Positions 12,838 through 21,497 of a stretch of 62,503 nucleotides of DNA are shown in pieces; position 1 is the first letter of the stretch, and each line of letters begins with the position of its first letter. The notes beneath the pieces are model-generated. The model did not search any database. It saw only the letters and a list, made by a program, of their open reading frames with translations, and was not told the DNA's origin. The stretch lies in the IMG/VR virus record IMGVR_UViG_3300022602_000095, positions 1-62,503 of that record, one strand, 5' to 3'. The translations under genes were made by a program, and so were the position numbers. Source of the DNA: a virus.

Positions 12838-12862
12838 TATTTATACATCGAGCGTATAAATA
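12838..12862. promoter_or_regulatory. Divergent pair of late promoters forming an inverted repeat
   Basis: Exact TATAAATA on the minus strand (12838-12845) and on the plus strand (12855-12862) lie within TTATTTATAC-atcgagc-GTATAAATAA, perfect 10-bp arms. The plus-strand copy ends 5 nt before ATG 12868 and the minus-strand copy 8 nt before the nuclease gene start. Confidence 0.8.
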
Positions 12863-12867
12863 ATAGT

Positions 12868-13191
12868 ATGCTTAGAGATGCAAGAATGATTGCTGAGATT
12901 GCTTATAATAGTACCGATCCTATGTTACCTGGTCGTGGTATTGCGACGTCACAAACTATGCCTAATATGCCATCGGTAGCTAATGAAGAGCCTAAGAAGG
13001 AAGTTTCAAAGCAAGCAGTTAAAGATTGGATAAGACTTGAACCAGGTTTATATCCTATTGATACTGTACGTAAAGCTGATCATACAGCTCATACTATTCT
13101 TCAATTCATCTATTCTATTTGCGCCAGTCCTGATGCTGTTAATCGTGTATTAAAAACGATTAATAAAGCCTACAAGCAAGATCATAAGTAA
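12868..13191 (+). CDS. Late protein of unknown function
   Basis: A 107-residue protein (MLRDARMIAEIAYNSTDPML...) with a Pro/Met-rich first third and a helical C-terminal half containing DWIRLEPGLYPIDTVRKAD. The late promoter 5 nt before ATG predicts a leaderless late mRNA. No family recognised. Confidence 0.6.
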   Translation: MLRDARMIAEIAYNSTDPMLPGRGIATSQTMPNMPSVANEEPKKEVSKQAVKDWIRLEPGLYPIDTVRKADHTAHTILQFIYSICASPDAVNRVLKTINKAYKQDHK

Positions 13192-13197
13192 AAGCTT

Positions 13198-13225
13198 GAC
13201 ACTTTAATCCATAGGCGTAAAATAC
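13198..13225 (+). promoter_or_regulatory. Putative sigma70 promoter for the 13251 gene
   Basis: -35 TTGACA (13197-13202) and -10 TAAAAT about 16 nt downstream, leaving a leader of about 30 nt. AAAGGA near 13238 is one of the few Shine-Dalgarno-like sequences in this window. Confidence 0.5.
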
Positions 13226-13250
13226 CTATATAACCAAAGGATTAAATATT

Positions 13251-13460
13251 ATGAGTATGACGCTAAAAAATAAAGGTGTTAGTGCACCTGAAGAGAGAAA
13301 AGTAACAACCTTTATTACGTCAGATATGGTTATAGATCTCTATCTAAAAGCTAAAAAAGCAAAGGGTACTGAGAAGAAGATATTGATGGAAAGAGTTGTT
13401 TTCTTAAGTCAACACCTTAATCGGTATACCCCGCTTGTTCCGAGTCTTTATTCCGTTTAA
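13251..13460 (+). CDS. Hypothetical protein
   Basis: A 69-residue basic protein (MSMTLKNKGVSAPEERKVTT...). ATG 13257 inside it (MTLKNK) is an alternative start and better resembles the MKNK-type N-termini. Its 3' end overlaps the convergent zinc-ribbon gene by 44 nt. No domain recognised. Confidence 0.5.
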   Translation: MSMTLKNKGVSAPEERKVTTFITSDMVIDLYLKAKKAKGTEKKILMERVVFLSQHLNRYTPLVPSLYSV

Positions 13461-13656
13461 ATTTTTCGTCATATTTTTTAACGATTTCGTCAATAACTCT
13501 TTTACGATTCTCGTTAAAGTGGTAACCACGACATTTTGGACAAAACGTTACTTCATATAAGGTCACGGTATCACAACCCTCACATACCTTATACCAAAAC
13601 CAAGTTGTTTTAATTTCTTGTTTAATATCCTCCAACGTAGGTTTTTCGGTGTTCAT
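13417..13656 (-). CDS. Small zinc-ribbon protein
   Basis: A 79-residue protein with C-x2-C (VCEGCDTVTLYE) and a second C-x2-C (FCPKCRGYHFN) about 13 residues later, a rubredoxin/zinc-ribbon knuckle pair, followed by a basic helix (RKRVIDEIVKKYDEKFKRNK). Zinc binding with a protein- or nucleic-acid contact role is likely; the target is unknown. It lies convergent with the 13251 gene. Confidence 0.65.
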   Translation of the reverse strand: MNTEKPTLEDIKQEIKTTWFWYKVCEGCDTVTLYEVTFCPKCRGYHFNENRKRVIDEIVKKYDEKFKRNKDSEQAGYTD

Positions 13657-13672
13657 TTACTAAATAGTATAT

Positions 13673-14005
13673 ATGGTCAACGACATGTATGCCATCTTTG
13701 AATCGTATAAGCAGCTTAGAGAAGATCGAGCAGATTTAAGCGGTCTATCCACAGGTACAAATTTAAATGCTAATATTGATCATAATATTAGAAGCAATAT
13801 ACTCACCGGTGGTCAGGGTGCTACTCAGGATTATTCAGCCGGTGGCGGTGTAACGGCAGCGGGCGAAAATAATCAAGAACCAGCTTCTAAGGATATAGCT
13901 AAGATATTGAAGAGTTTAAATAAGTGTGCATACACTGCTGATTATAAACAAATGTTAGTTGATTGTATGCATCTTAGTAAGCTTATACAAAAGCTTATCA
14001 AATAA
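13673..14005 (+). CDS. Late protein with propeptide-like N-terminus
   Basis: A 110-residue protein. The N-terminus MVNDMYAIFESYKQLRED contains I-F-E-S, a possible gp21 cleavage site, and resembles the 10958 gene (KLIFEAYKKRLQEE). The middle is Gly/Asn-rich and flexible; the C-terminus is a helix with two Cys. CTAAATA (13660-13666) ends 6 nt before ATG, a late-type promoter. Probably a packaged or virion protein (inference). Confidence 0.6.
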   Translation: MVNDMYAIFESYKQLREDRADLSGLSTGTNLNANIDHNIRSNILTGGQGATQDYSAGGGVTAAGENNQEPASKDIAKILKSLNKCAYTADYKQMLVDCMHLSKLIQKLIK

Positions 14006-14006
14006 T

Positions 14007-14040
14007 TTGATTTATAAAGCATTTATTGTATAATGCTTTG
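14007..14040 (+). promoter_or_regulatory. Early leaderless promoter for the phosphoribosyltransferase gene
   Basis: -35 TTGATT (14007-14012), 16-nt spacer, -10 TATAAT (14029-14034), 6 nt to ATG 14041. It fixes the start at 14041 and excludes an upstream TTG. Confidence 0.8.
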
Positions 14041-14514
14041 ATGGATACTATAACAAAGAATTTGGCTTGGACTGATATTTTCTATGGAGTTACTTCATTA
14101 GAAGAGCTTCTCAAGGGGGATAATTTTATCCCTGATGTTATTATTACTATTGGCCGAGGTGGTATGATCCCAGGTACCCTTCTTGCCTATCGCTTAGATG
14201 TAAAAATTGTACAAAACTTTTCTGTACAAACGTATAATGAAAAAAACGTAAAGTCGGGTTTTATTATCTCTATTCAGGAACCCGGTCATAGTCTAGCCCT
14301 TAAGCATCGTGATGACAAGATCTTAGTCGTTGATGATATTTCCGATGGCGGTTCGACTCTTGAGTATATTAAAAATGAATTAGCAACAAACTACGGACTC
14401 AATAATCTTCGCTTTGCTACCCTCTATACAAAACCTCATACCACGTTTGTACCTGATTATTACGTAACTGAATATCCAAATGATTCTTGGATTATATTTC
14501 CCTGGGAGGTTTAA
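14041..14514 (+). CDS. Type I phosphoribosyltransferase (purine PRTase-like)
   Basis: A 157-residue protein with the PRPP-binding signature ILVVDDISDGGSTLEYI near residues 104-120 and a GRGGMIPGTLLAYRL loop near residue 45. It most resembles Gpt/Xpt-like hypoxanthine, guanine or xanthine phosphoribosyltransferases that turn free bases into nucleotides with PRPP. The phage could use it to salvage purines from degraded host DNA. It has its own early promoter. Exact base specificity cannot be read from the sequence. Confidence 0.85.
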   Translation: MDTITKNLAWTDIFYGVTSLEELLKGDNFIPDVIITIGRGGMIPGTLLAYRLDVKIVQNFSVQTYNEKNVKSGFIISIQEPGHSLALKHRDDKILVVDDISDGGSTLEYIKNELATNYGLNNLRFATLYTKPHTTFVPDYYVTEYPNDSWIIFPWEV

Positions 14515-14738
14515 TCCTTAAGAATAGAAGAAAGAATCTCTAAGAGTTTATTAGCATCCTTCTTCTTGAGAGTAAATTGTCTCTCTTTAGGCAAGAGATT
14601 ACCACCAATTGCTGATAGATTACTTGGAAACGTATCATTAATGTTACCAGTGGTCATGCCAATATCAGGACCAGTTTGAATGGTGTTTTGACTTTTTGGC
14701 GAGATATTAAAATCTTCTACTAACTTATTGAATTTCAT
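14511..14738 (-). CDS. Small late protein with propeptide-like N-terminus
   Basis: A 75-residue protein. MKFNKLVEDFNISPK carries L-V-E-D, fitting the (L/I)-x-E cleavage rule, then a Gly/Asn/Pro-rich linker and a C-terminal basic helix (LKKKDANKLLEILSSILKD). It lies downstream of, and overlaps by 14 nt, the fibre-assembly gene. Possibly a packaged protein (inference). Confidence 0.55.
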   Translation of the reverse strand: MKFNKLVEDFNISPKSQNTIQTGPDIGMTTGNINDTFPSNLSAIGGNLLPKERQFTLKKKDANKLLEILSSILKD

Positions 14739-15084
14739 TTTTAGGTTTAGGGTATTTTTTCTTTACAGCTTTACAAGCTTTAATATACTTATCAATTTGT
14801 TTATGATCATTCTTTACAATACCATCTATATAATCGTAGATAGAGGGATATGCTCGAGCTCGTAATACTTGATAGGGTACAACAGGTTCTATTTTTTCTA
14901 TAATATTCCAAACTTGTTCCTCTTCGTTAAATTGAAGCAATTCATTTTCTCTAGGACTACGCGTGGGTCTAACAGTAGTAGCGTTGGCTGGAACTAACCA
15001 TCTACCTGGTACTAGAGGATCGGCGTCGGCATCTTCTTCATACCAAAATAGCTTTGTATCAGGATGATAATTATATACTTTCAC
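14725..15084 (-). CDS. Tail-fibre assembly chaperone-like protein
   Basis: A 119-residue protein. The N-terminal part (YNYHPDTKLFWYEEDADADP, then a LVPGRWLVPANAT segment) and the C-terminal YPSIYDYIDGIVKND with a Lys-rich helix are typical of phage fibre-assembly helpers found right after collar-type fibre genes. It would help fold or attach the fibre encoded upstream at 15100-17145. Exact family assignment was not tested. Confidence 0.7.
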   Translation of the reverse strand: MKVYNYHPDTKLFWYEEDADADPLVPGRWLVPANATTVRPTRSPRENELLQFNEEEQVWNIIEKIEPVVPYQVLRARAYPSIYDYIDGIVKNDHKQIDKYIKACKAVKKKYPKPKNEIQ

Positions 15085-15099
15085 TAGCTATATTATAGC

Positions 15100-17145
15100 T
15101 TAGTATTTGATACAGGCAAGAAGTGCTATATTTGTTGGGCGCGTTTCTGTACCACCAGCGATGTTTATTGAGATACCTGTATTATGTGGATTAGTTATAT
15201 GGCCAGGATCGTTAAGTGTAATACCGGTAGGGGTAATACTTGTTTTTGGATGGTTGGTTGTAGCTGTACCGCTCTGAGAATTTACATTACCTGCAGTAGG
15301 CGTTGAACTTACACCAAATGAAGCTGTTGAGTTGACACCAGCAAAACCTTCTACGTGATAATGACCGGGATCGGAAATTGTAATACCTGTGCCATTAACA
15401 GTGTGTATATGACCAGGATCCGAAACACCGTGTGTATGGCCAGCAAAACTATCATCTTGTGTTGTACCAATACCTCTTCCAGCGTCTATACTGCCGTTAT
15501 CAGCCCAACCACGAATAAATTGACCGCGTAGATCAGGTAAACGGAAGTTACTTGGACCATCACCGGGTTGCCACCAAATGGTATTGCCATTAGTTGCTTT
15601 TGGTAAGATATTAAAAAGGTTTTGATAATTAGTAATTGGCAACACTGCGCCATTTGCCTTTACCCAACCAGTTGGGGCTGTTGTTGTTGCAAAGAATGCA
15701 ACGCATCCTGGTGGTGCAGCTGCAACAGCAGATAGAGTAACATTATCTACTTGTGTATCAACATAATTTTTATTTGTTAATTCTGTCGAAATATTTGGTA
15801 CAGATGTAACAAATATTCTATTTGTTGAACTTAACGCACCTGTAATAGTTGCTCCGCCTGAAAGTGGTATGTAATTTGTTGATATTGTTGAATCAACATA
15901 TCCCTTTGTAACAAGTTCAGTTGAATTAACCGGTTGCGTGCTAGCTGTAAGATTACCGGTTAAGGTACTACCACTTAGTGATACAAATTTACTATCAACA
16001 TAAGCTTTATTTGTTACATCTGTGCCAACTGTTGGTGATCCAAGAGACGTAATGAGTGAGGCGCTTAAATTACCAAGTGCACTTATTGATCCGGTTGTGG
16101 TAAAGCTACCAGCTGCTGTTACACTACTACCAAGAGATACTGTGCCATTAACTGTTAAATTACCAGGACTTGTCAGGGTACCGCCTGTTAAAGCTAAAAA
16201 ATGTGAAGCAATATATGCAGGTGTTGTACAGGTATTAAATTGTGTTACATACCCTAGATTAACAACATCATATGTATTAACTGGCGTTACATCTGTAACG
16301 AGTCGCCCGCCATTAGCGTTAAGAGCGCTCAATACCCCAGTGAGACTGCTACCACTTACAGGAACATAGTTTGTTATAACAGGGGAGTTAATACTCAATG
16401 TTGTAGCATTAGTACTCAATATTGTACTACCTGTTGTTGTGAGAGTGATTGGACCTAAAGCAGACCCGGATGAATTTGTTTGGCCGAGAATCTGATTTTG
16501 ATTTATACGAACGTCTGTTATATTTCCAGTGTTATTTGTTATCTTAACGCTATTGGTAAGACCAGGTACAAGTAAATTATTACCTATACTCTGTGATTTA
16601 ATATTAAGTACAACACCAGCACCGCCACTTATTGTTGATGAAGATGTTGTTATGTTTGCGTTAAGATTACTAATACCGACAGCGTTTGGTTGTAAAGTTA
16701 ATTGTGACCCATTATAATTAAATTGATTTGGATTAATGTTTGTTGTGTTATATAGATGTGCTAAATTAGAGAGCGAGATATAGTTTGTTAAATTAGGTAC
16801 TGTACCATAAGTTGTAATACTTGAAACTGTATAAATAGATGTACTGGTTAGATCATAAACAATATCACCGATATTTGCTCCACTTAATTTATAAAAAGCT
16901 GCTGATGTAAGATTTGTTTGAGTGGAATTATTTGGATTAACAAAGCCACCTGAAAGAGCAGGTATTACACCGTAGTTAACAATACTGACAGGTATACCGC
17001 CAGGTGTAACGCCATCACCGATATACACGCGCTTTGTATCGATACTATATGATGGTTCACCTAGATATAAAGGTGCTGTACTTAAATTTATTCTTTGAGT
17101 ATCTGCACCACGACGGAATAGAATCTTAGTTAACGTGTTTGCCAT
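15100..17145 (-). CDS. Tail fibre with collar (gp12-like) domain
   Basis: A 681-residue Ser/Thr/Asn-rich virion protein. Residues 1-60 (ILFRRGADTQRINL, then KRVYIGDGVTPGGIP) are a common fibre N-terminal module that carries an acquired tip. The middle has repeats of the type KGYVDSxxxxxYIPLSG and LTGxLxA (at least four), a repetitive shaft. Residues about 480-590 (PTGWVKANG, NFRLPDLRGQFIRGW, FAGHTHGV) form the phage tail collar domain. The Gly/His/Thr-rich end resembles T4 gp12-type receptor-binding tips. GATAAATA (17162-17169, minus) is its probable late promoter. Confidence 0.85.
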   Translation of the reverse strand: MANTLTKILFRRGADTQRINLSTAPLYLGEPSYSIDTKRVYIGDGVTPGGIPVSIVNYGVIPALSGGFVNPNNSTQTNLTSAAFYKLSGANIGDIVYDLTSTSIYTVSSITTYGTVPNLTNYISLSNLAHLYNTTNINPNQFNYNGSQLTLQPNAVGISNLNANITTSSSTISGGAGVVLNIKSQSIGNNLLVPGLTNSVKITNNTGNITDVRINQNQILGQTNSSGSALGPITLTTTGSTILSTNATTLSINSPVITNYVPVSGSSLTGVLSALNANGGRLVTDVTPVNTYDVVNLGYVTQFNTCTTPAYIASHFLALTGGTLTSPGNLTVNGTVSLGSSVTAAGSFTTTGSISALGNLSASLITSLGSPTVGTDVTNKAYVDSKFVSLSGSTLTGNLTASTQPVNSTELVTKGYVDSTISTNYIPLSGGATITGALSSTNRIFVTSVPNISTELTNKNYVDTQVDNVTLSAVAAAPPGCVAFFATTTAPTGWVKANGAVLPITNYQNLFNILPKATNGNTIWWQPGDGPSNFRLPDLRGQFIRGWADNGSIDAGRGIGTTQDDSFAGHTHGVSDPGHIHTVNGTGITISDPGHYHVEGFAGVNSTASFGVSSTPTAGNVNSQSGTATTNHPKTSITPTGITLNDPGHITNPHNTGISINIAGGTETRPTNIALLACIKY

Positions 17146-17161
17146 AATTAAGCTGTTTAAT

Positions 17162-17202
17162 TATTTATCATAATTATATAAATTACCATATAATCATAAA
17201 TA
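17162..17202. promoter_or_regulatory. Divergent late promoters
   Basis: Minus strand GATAAATA (17162-17169) for the fibre gene with a 16-nt leader. Plus strand CATAAATA (17195-17202) ends 5 nt before ATG 17208. Confidence 0.7.
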
Positions 17203-17207
17203 CTAAT

Positions 17208-17441
17208 ATGACTAAGTTATATTCAGCGGTTATATCTGGAAAAAATACAATATCTGTATTTGATGTTCAGAAAGGTATAACTAGCTATAAAATAAATCTT
17301 GGCGATGTTGAGATAGTGAATGGACCTGTTGTGACACAGGATAAATTAACTGTTGTTATTAAGACAAAACAAGGATTAATGCAAGGTAAGGTGTACTCTC
17401 TACCAAAAGGTATACTTTCCTATTCTTTTCAGATTAAATAA
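17208..17441 (+). CDS. Small late beta-rich protein
   Basis: A 77-residue protein with alternating strand pattern (MTKLYSAVISGKNTISVFDV...). The late promoter 5 nt before ATG predicts a leaderless late mRNA. No family recognised; the position between fibre and baseplate genes suggests a structural or assembly role (inference). Confidence 0.6.
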   Translation: MTKLYSAVISGKNTISVFDVQKGITSYKINLGDVEIVNGPVVTQDKLTVVIKTKQGLMQGKVYSLPKGILSYSFQIK

Positions 17442-17453
17442 CTTTAATAAAGT

Positions 17454-17846
17454 ATGCGCAATCTTTCAGTCAAGCCAGCAGAAATTAATAAGATAAAGGC
17501 AGATGTAGAGCATCTCTATAAAACTGTTTATCAGGGCAATGGTAAGCCATCTATTTTAAATCAAATAACAAGTATTGAGCACCGTCTAACTTCTTTAGAA
17601 GAAAAGCTCGATGCGAACTTTAAATCAATGGATAATGAAATGTCTTTAAAGTTTGATAATATTACTGATATTGTTAATGAGCGCTTTTCACATATATCAT
17701 ATCAAATATCACGAGAATTTGAAGTTGAGAAAGTGCATACTGCTGGTAAACATCAGCTTAAAGCAGGTTTGATTACAGCAATTATTGCGACAATAACAAC
17801 ATTCGGCGCTCTATTATTGAATCACCTCTTTGCAGCAGTACATTAG
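17454..17846 (+). CDS. Coiled-coil protein with C-terminal membrane anchor
   Basis: A 130-residue protein. Residues 5-85 are helical with heptad character (ITSIEHRLTSLEEKLDANFK). Residues about 105-126 form one transmembrane helix (LITAIIATITTFGALLLNHL). The layout resembles XhlA-type or other lysis-accessory membrane proteins, so a holin-complex role is possible but unproven. It lies 12 nt after the late gene at 17208 and is probably co-transcribed. Confidence 0.55.
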   Translation: MRNLSVKPAEINKIKADVEHLYKTVYQGNGKPSILNQITSIEHRLTSLEEKLDANFKSMDNEMSLKFDNITDIVNERFSHISYQISREFEVEKVHTAGKHQLKAGLITAIIATITTFGALLLNHLFAAVH

Positions 17847-17852
17847 TATAAG

Positions 17853-17888
17853 TTGATAAAACTATAATAAGTTATATAATGCTATTAT
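17853..17888 (+). promoter_or_regulatory. Early-type promoter for the 17889 gene
   Basis: -35 TTGATA (17853-17858), 16-nt spacer, -10 TATAAT (17875-17880), 8 nt to ATG; leader of at most 1-2 nt. Confidence 0.65.
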
Positions 17889-18425
17889 ATGACTTTAATT
17901 AATGTTGAATCCGCGCAAGAAGCTCTAAAGCTAGATAGTTTTAAATTTATACCCGCTGAAAAGTATCCATATAGTATTATAGGGTTTCAATTAAAGAATT
18001 TTTACGATCAGCAGCGAATTAAAATTAAATCAAAGTATCATACAAAAGATATTATTCATCCTCTACCTACATCAGACTCAACTGTAGCGTGTTTTAGAGG
18101 TATAAAAATCCTATTAAGAGAAAAATATAACCCTCTCATTGAACAGCTTGTAAAATTCAATACAATCCTATCCGATAAGATAGATATCGATGTTTATAGA
18201 AATTTACTCGAAGAGTACGATTTATCATGTTCTGATTGTTTCTCTTTCTTAAAGAAAGGCGTCTATCCAATTGACGGTAAGTGTCTATCTGATATATCAA
18301 ACATTGATATCACGCTCGATTCACTCTATGAGGATGCTTTTAATACAAAGAGTGTACCTGTATACCAATCATTTAGCAGTTTTACAATTTTTATTCTTTG
18401 TAACGAAACAATATTTAATAATTAA
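17889..18425 (+). CDS. Hypothetical protein
   Basis: A 178-residue soluble protein (MTLINVESAQEALKLDSFKF...) with several Cys in its second half (SCSDCFSF, KCLSDIS). No domain recognised. It has an early-type promoter and is followed 11 nt later by a 60-residue gene. Confidence 0.6.
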   Translation: MTLINVESAQEALKLDSFKFIPAEKYPYSIIGFQLKNFYDQQRIKIKSKYHTKDIIHPLPTSDSTVACFRGIKILLREKYNPLIEQLVKFNTILSDKIDIDVYRNLLEEYDLSCSDCFSFLKKGVYPIDGKCLSDISNIDITLDSLYEDAFNTKSVPVYQSFSSFTIFILCNETIFNN

Positions 18426-18436
18426 TAAATATCTAT

Positions 18437-18619
18437 ATGACGTTTCTTATAGAGAACACTTTGCTCTATAAGAAATATATGGAAGAGAAAGCCCATATAC
18501 TTGAAAATAAATGGTATATGTCTGAACGCGCAGGTAAAGATGTAGGTTACGAAAGAGCTCTTCTCGATTGGATGTTAAATAAGAAAGAATATCTTAAGCA
18601 AGATAAGTCACTGCACTAG
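18437..18619 (+). CDS. Small conserved phage protein (MSERAGKDVG motif)
   Basis: A 60-residue helical protein. The segment WYMSERAGKDVGYERALLDW is recalled from small proteins in other T4-like phages that share an E-x-A-G-x-D-V-G-x-E-x-A-L-x-D-W pattern; the function is unknown. Its 3' end overlaps the convergent hub gene by 26 nt. Confidence 0.6.
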   Translation: MTFLIENTLLYKKYMEEKAHILENKWYMSERAGKDVGYERALLDWMLNKKEYLKQDKSLH

Positions 18620-21461
18620 GATCTTTTGCTACTTTGGTGCCACCAAAGTCATCATTTTCTACAGCAGCTAAACTACCCATAGCAAGCTGGCGAACCGCCA
18701 TGTGTGAACCTACTTCACCTTCGTCGTACTGATGTGTATGTTCCTTCATTACTGTACAATCAACATGTGCACCAGTTCCCATGTTAAGTATAGGAAATTT
18801 AGGTGCGCCACCGCTTGCAGGAATACTTGCAGCTTTATGTAGTAGTTGTACTTCGACTGGTGTAAGGCCGCGAATCGATATTGCATTTGAAGGATCGGAT
18901 GGTAATGGGCTTGAGATCGGCACTATTGGCGGTGTATATCCTGGTACAGTTTGTAATGTACCGGTAACACCTACTGGACCGGTTCCAGCTACGCAGAAAC
19001 CAGTTGGTGTAACAACAGGAATTGGCGCGACATTAGTTGAGAAAACTGGTGCTCCAAGATTACCTTTCCCAACAACATTACAAGTACCAGGTAGTATATA
19101 ACCAACAATAGTACCTGTTGGAACGAATCCTGTATATCTACCTGGATCTGTATAACCCATATGAACAGGTAATCCGACACCTGGCTGTAATTCATTAGTT
19201 AATAGGTCGACAATACCACCAGTATCCATTGGTATGCCCATACCTACACTCATATCGGAAGTAGGTCCTCCTCTTGTTACAACAGCGTCAGTTAAGCGTT
19301 TATGTTGAGGGGTGTCGGTAGACTGTGCTGTAAAATTACCTTCAACATGCATACCACCTTGTACAAAGATTCTACCTGTTATACCAATGTCACCGTCAAT
19401 TAATATCTGCTCACCGTTTCGTTGTTTAATATGTACAATGTCACCGGTTAAAGATAAACGTTTACCACCATCAATATTAACTTCATTAGCGCTACCAATA
19501 TTAACCTGTTCACCGGCAATATTAGTCATGGCACCTGAAATATTAACAACACCATATGATTTGAGATTTAGTCCACCTGCACCAACCAATACATTATACC
19601 GATTACATACATTCAGTGAATACGTACCACCAGGGAGATCATCGACCTGTACTTGTTCAATAAGTGGTGATGGTTTACGTATAACTAACGTAGCACCTGG
19701 ATGTACCTGGACATATGCTGGTTCCATCTTACCCTTAGGATCAACTCTTATAGCACCGAAATCATTCATTACAGTGCCGATTGTCTCTACTTTATGTTTA
19801 GTGATTTCAATGATCTCCGAACCACCTTGCCCCATCTGTGCTTCAATCTTAGCAAGTTTTGGTATTGCATCGATCATCATTTGTGGTAGGTCGATAGTTT
19901 TCTTCGTTTCAATCGCCCAAACACCATTAAATGAACTCGGACTCATGCCTGTGCCGCCGCAAGCCGGACAACTATGACCTGCAGGATAACCTGGTGCATT
20001 CTGTAATGTTGAGCCATCGTGCCCAGTCATTGGTGTATTTGCGCCAATGAGTAATGGTGAGCTAGCTTGAAAATTAATCAAACCTTTTACAACATTTGTT
20101 AATATACCAATACCAGCAGAGAAACTCGTAGGTATAACTCCTCTTACAGTTGTTGGTGAGAGATTGAGAAAATTAAACTTAGCTGTACCATCACCACCTA
20201 GATTACTAGTATCGGCAACATTTGATGAAACACCATACCCGGGTGCAAACGAATTATTAAGTGCAAGAGTTGTAGCACCACCTGCACATACTGGGCATAA
20301 CGCTGGGTTACCTGATTTAGCTTGACCGCTTCCATTAAGCTTTAATAACGATGCTACACTTTCGTGTATACCGTCTGTACGTCTGATATCAAATAACTGT
20401 TTTATATCAGCAATTGGATTCATTATAGTTTTCCATTGTTGATATAATGAATAATTTAAATCACCTACCTTACGGTAATGATCACCGGCTATAACATTAT
20501 CGTAGTCCCTTTGGGTAAATTCATTACGTGTACCACGAACAGTTTGAAACAAATCACCAAGAACAAGCTTTTGATCATTACCAGTAGCTAATTCAATATT
20601 AGCTTGATTATTAAATTCTTTAAATGAGCCTGAATAATGTGTAAGCTTTAGTAACTCACGATTATCAGTATTGACAAATGCTAGCGTACCACCCTTTTGA
20701 TTTATGACGTATTTGTTACGATATGTTTCAGCATTAATTGTACCGGAACCTGTAGATGTGTTCTCCCATTCCCCTGGATAGTCTAAACCTGGTTGACCTA
20801 TGGTTGCATCGAAGATGCTATTCCACTCTGTGGCACCATGTGTAGCACTAAAGACAACAGGCTTTAAAGGGTCACCGGCATTAAAGAAGACCCAAACATG
20901 TGAACCAACATTAGGTATTGCAAACGACCCTTTACCGCTATTACTATAACACTCTGGCGTATAATTATAACTTAATTTATTGACGTTATTAACGTTTGTT
21001 AGTTGTGGGTTATTGAAAGCATCACTTAAATTGACAGATGCCATGTCATATATATGACCTGGTTTTTCACCTATATTATCCGAATTTTGTACATAAGGGG
21101 TTGCACTACCACTTGTACCAAACAAATAACTAAAATTTGAACCATCGCTTGTCGTTGCTTGTTTGGTAGCAGCGTGATAACGACCAGCGCTCGACTCACC
21201 AATAATTGGTGATGCTACTTCTGCCCAAGGTAGGATTTGCTTAAGATCATCGAGAATATTTGTTAAATCGCTGCCAACATTACTTCCGATAAATTTAAAC
21301 ACTCTATCAACAGCAGGCTTGTTGTCGCTGTTCTCTGTCCAGTTCTTGTAAACAGTCGGTGTTATATGCGGTACAAAAACTTTAACACGTCCACGATATT
21401 GTGGATCGTTGTTCTGCACCACAATACCCATATAGTTGCCGTAATATTTTGGGTAATCCAT
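18594..21461 (-). CDS. gp5: gp5-like baseplate hub/spike protein
   Basis: A 955-residue protein. Residues 1-150 (YYGNYMGIVVQNNDPQYRGR, VKVFVPHITP, LPWAEVASPI) match the OB-fold N-terminal domain of T4 gp5-type hubs. Around residues 190-230, NVGSHVWVFFNAGDPLKPVV continues the fold. Two CPxC knuckles (CPVCAGG, CPACGGTG) interrupt the middle and may bind zinc. Residues 640-720 (YNVLVGAGGLNLKSYGVVNI, then NIGSANEVNIDGG) look like the beta-helical spike. No lysozyme motif was found in the middle region, unlike T4 gp5. Confidence 0.8.
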   Translation of the reverse strand: MDYPKYYGNYMGIVVQNNDPQYRGRVKVFVPHITPTVYKNWTENSDNKPAVDRVFKFIGSNVGSDLTNILDDLKQILPWAEVASPIIGESSAGRYHAATKQATTSDGSNFSYLFGTSGSATPYVQNSDNIGEKPGHIYDMASVNLSDAFNNPQLTNVNNVNKLSYNYTPECYSNSGKGSFAIPNVGSHVWVFFNAGDPLKPVVFSATHGATEWNSIFDATIGQPGLDYPGEWENTSTGSGTINAETYRNKYVINQKGGTLAFVNTDNRELLKLTHYSGSFKEFNNQANIELATGNDQKLVLGDLFQTVRGTRNEFTQRDYDNVIAGDHYRKVGDLNYSLYQQWKTIMNPIADIKQLFDIRRTDGIHESVASLLKLNGSGQAKSGNPALCPVCAGGATTLALNNSFAPGYGVSSNVADTSNLGGDGTAKFNFLNLSPTTVRGVIPTSFSAGIGILTNVVKGLINFQASSPLLIGANTPMTGHDGSTLQNAPGYPAGHSCPACGGTGMSPSSFNGVWAIETKKTIDLPQMMIDAIPKLAKIEAQMGQGGSEIIEITKHKVETIGTVMNDFGAIRVDPKGKMEPAYVQVHPGATLVIRKPSPLIEQVQVDDLPGGTYSLNVCNRYNVLVGAGGLNLKSYGVVNISGAMTNIAGEQVNIGSANEVNIDGGKRLSLTGDIVHIKQRNGEQILIDGDIGITGRIFVQGGMHVEGNFTAQSTDTPQHKRLTDAVVTRGGPTSDMSVGMGIPMDTGGIVDLLTNELQPGVGLPVHMGYTDPGRYTGFVPTGTIVGYILPGTCNVVGKGNLGAPVFSTNVAPIPVVTPTGFCVAGTGPVGVTGTLQTVPGYTPPIVPISSPLPSDPSNAISIRGLTPVEVQLLHKAASIPASGGAPKFPILNMGTGAHVDCTVMKEHTHQYDEGEVGSHMAVRQLAMGSLAAVENDDFGGTKVAKDPSAVTYLA

Positions 21462-21463
21462 AC

Positions 21464-21497
21464 TTGATTTAATATTATTTACACATATAATCTGAAT
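21464..21497 (+). promoter_or_regulatory. Early leaderless promoter of the 7-deazaguanine operon
   Basis: -35 TTGATT (21464-21469), 16-nt spacer, -10 TATAAT (21486-21491), 6 nt to ATG 21498. Confidence 0.8.

Noticed and set aside
19312-19977. 221-residue plus-strand ORF inside the hub gene
   Set aside because: Antisense to the 955-residue gp5-like protein, Pro/Cys-rich composition typical of shadow frames, no promoter.
18594-21461. Lysozyme domain in the hub protein, as in T4 gp5
   Set aside because: No lysozyme catalytic pattern was recognised between the OB-fold and the spike; the interval holds CPxC knuckles instead.
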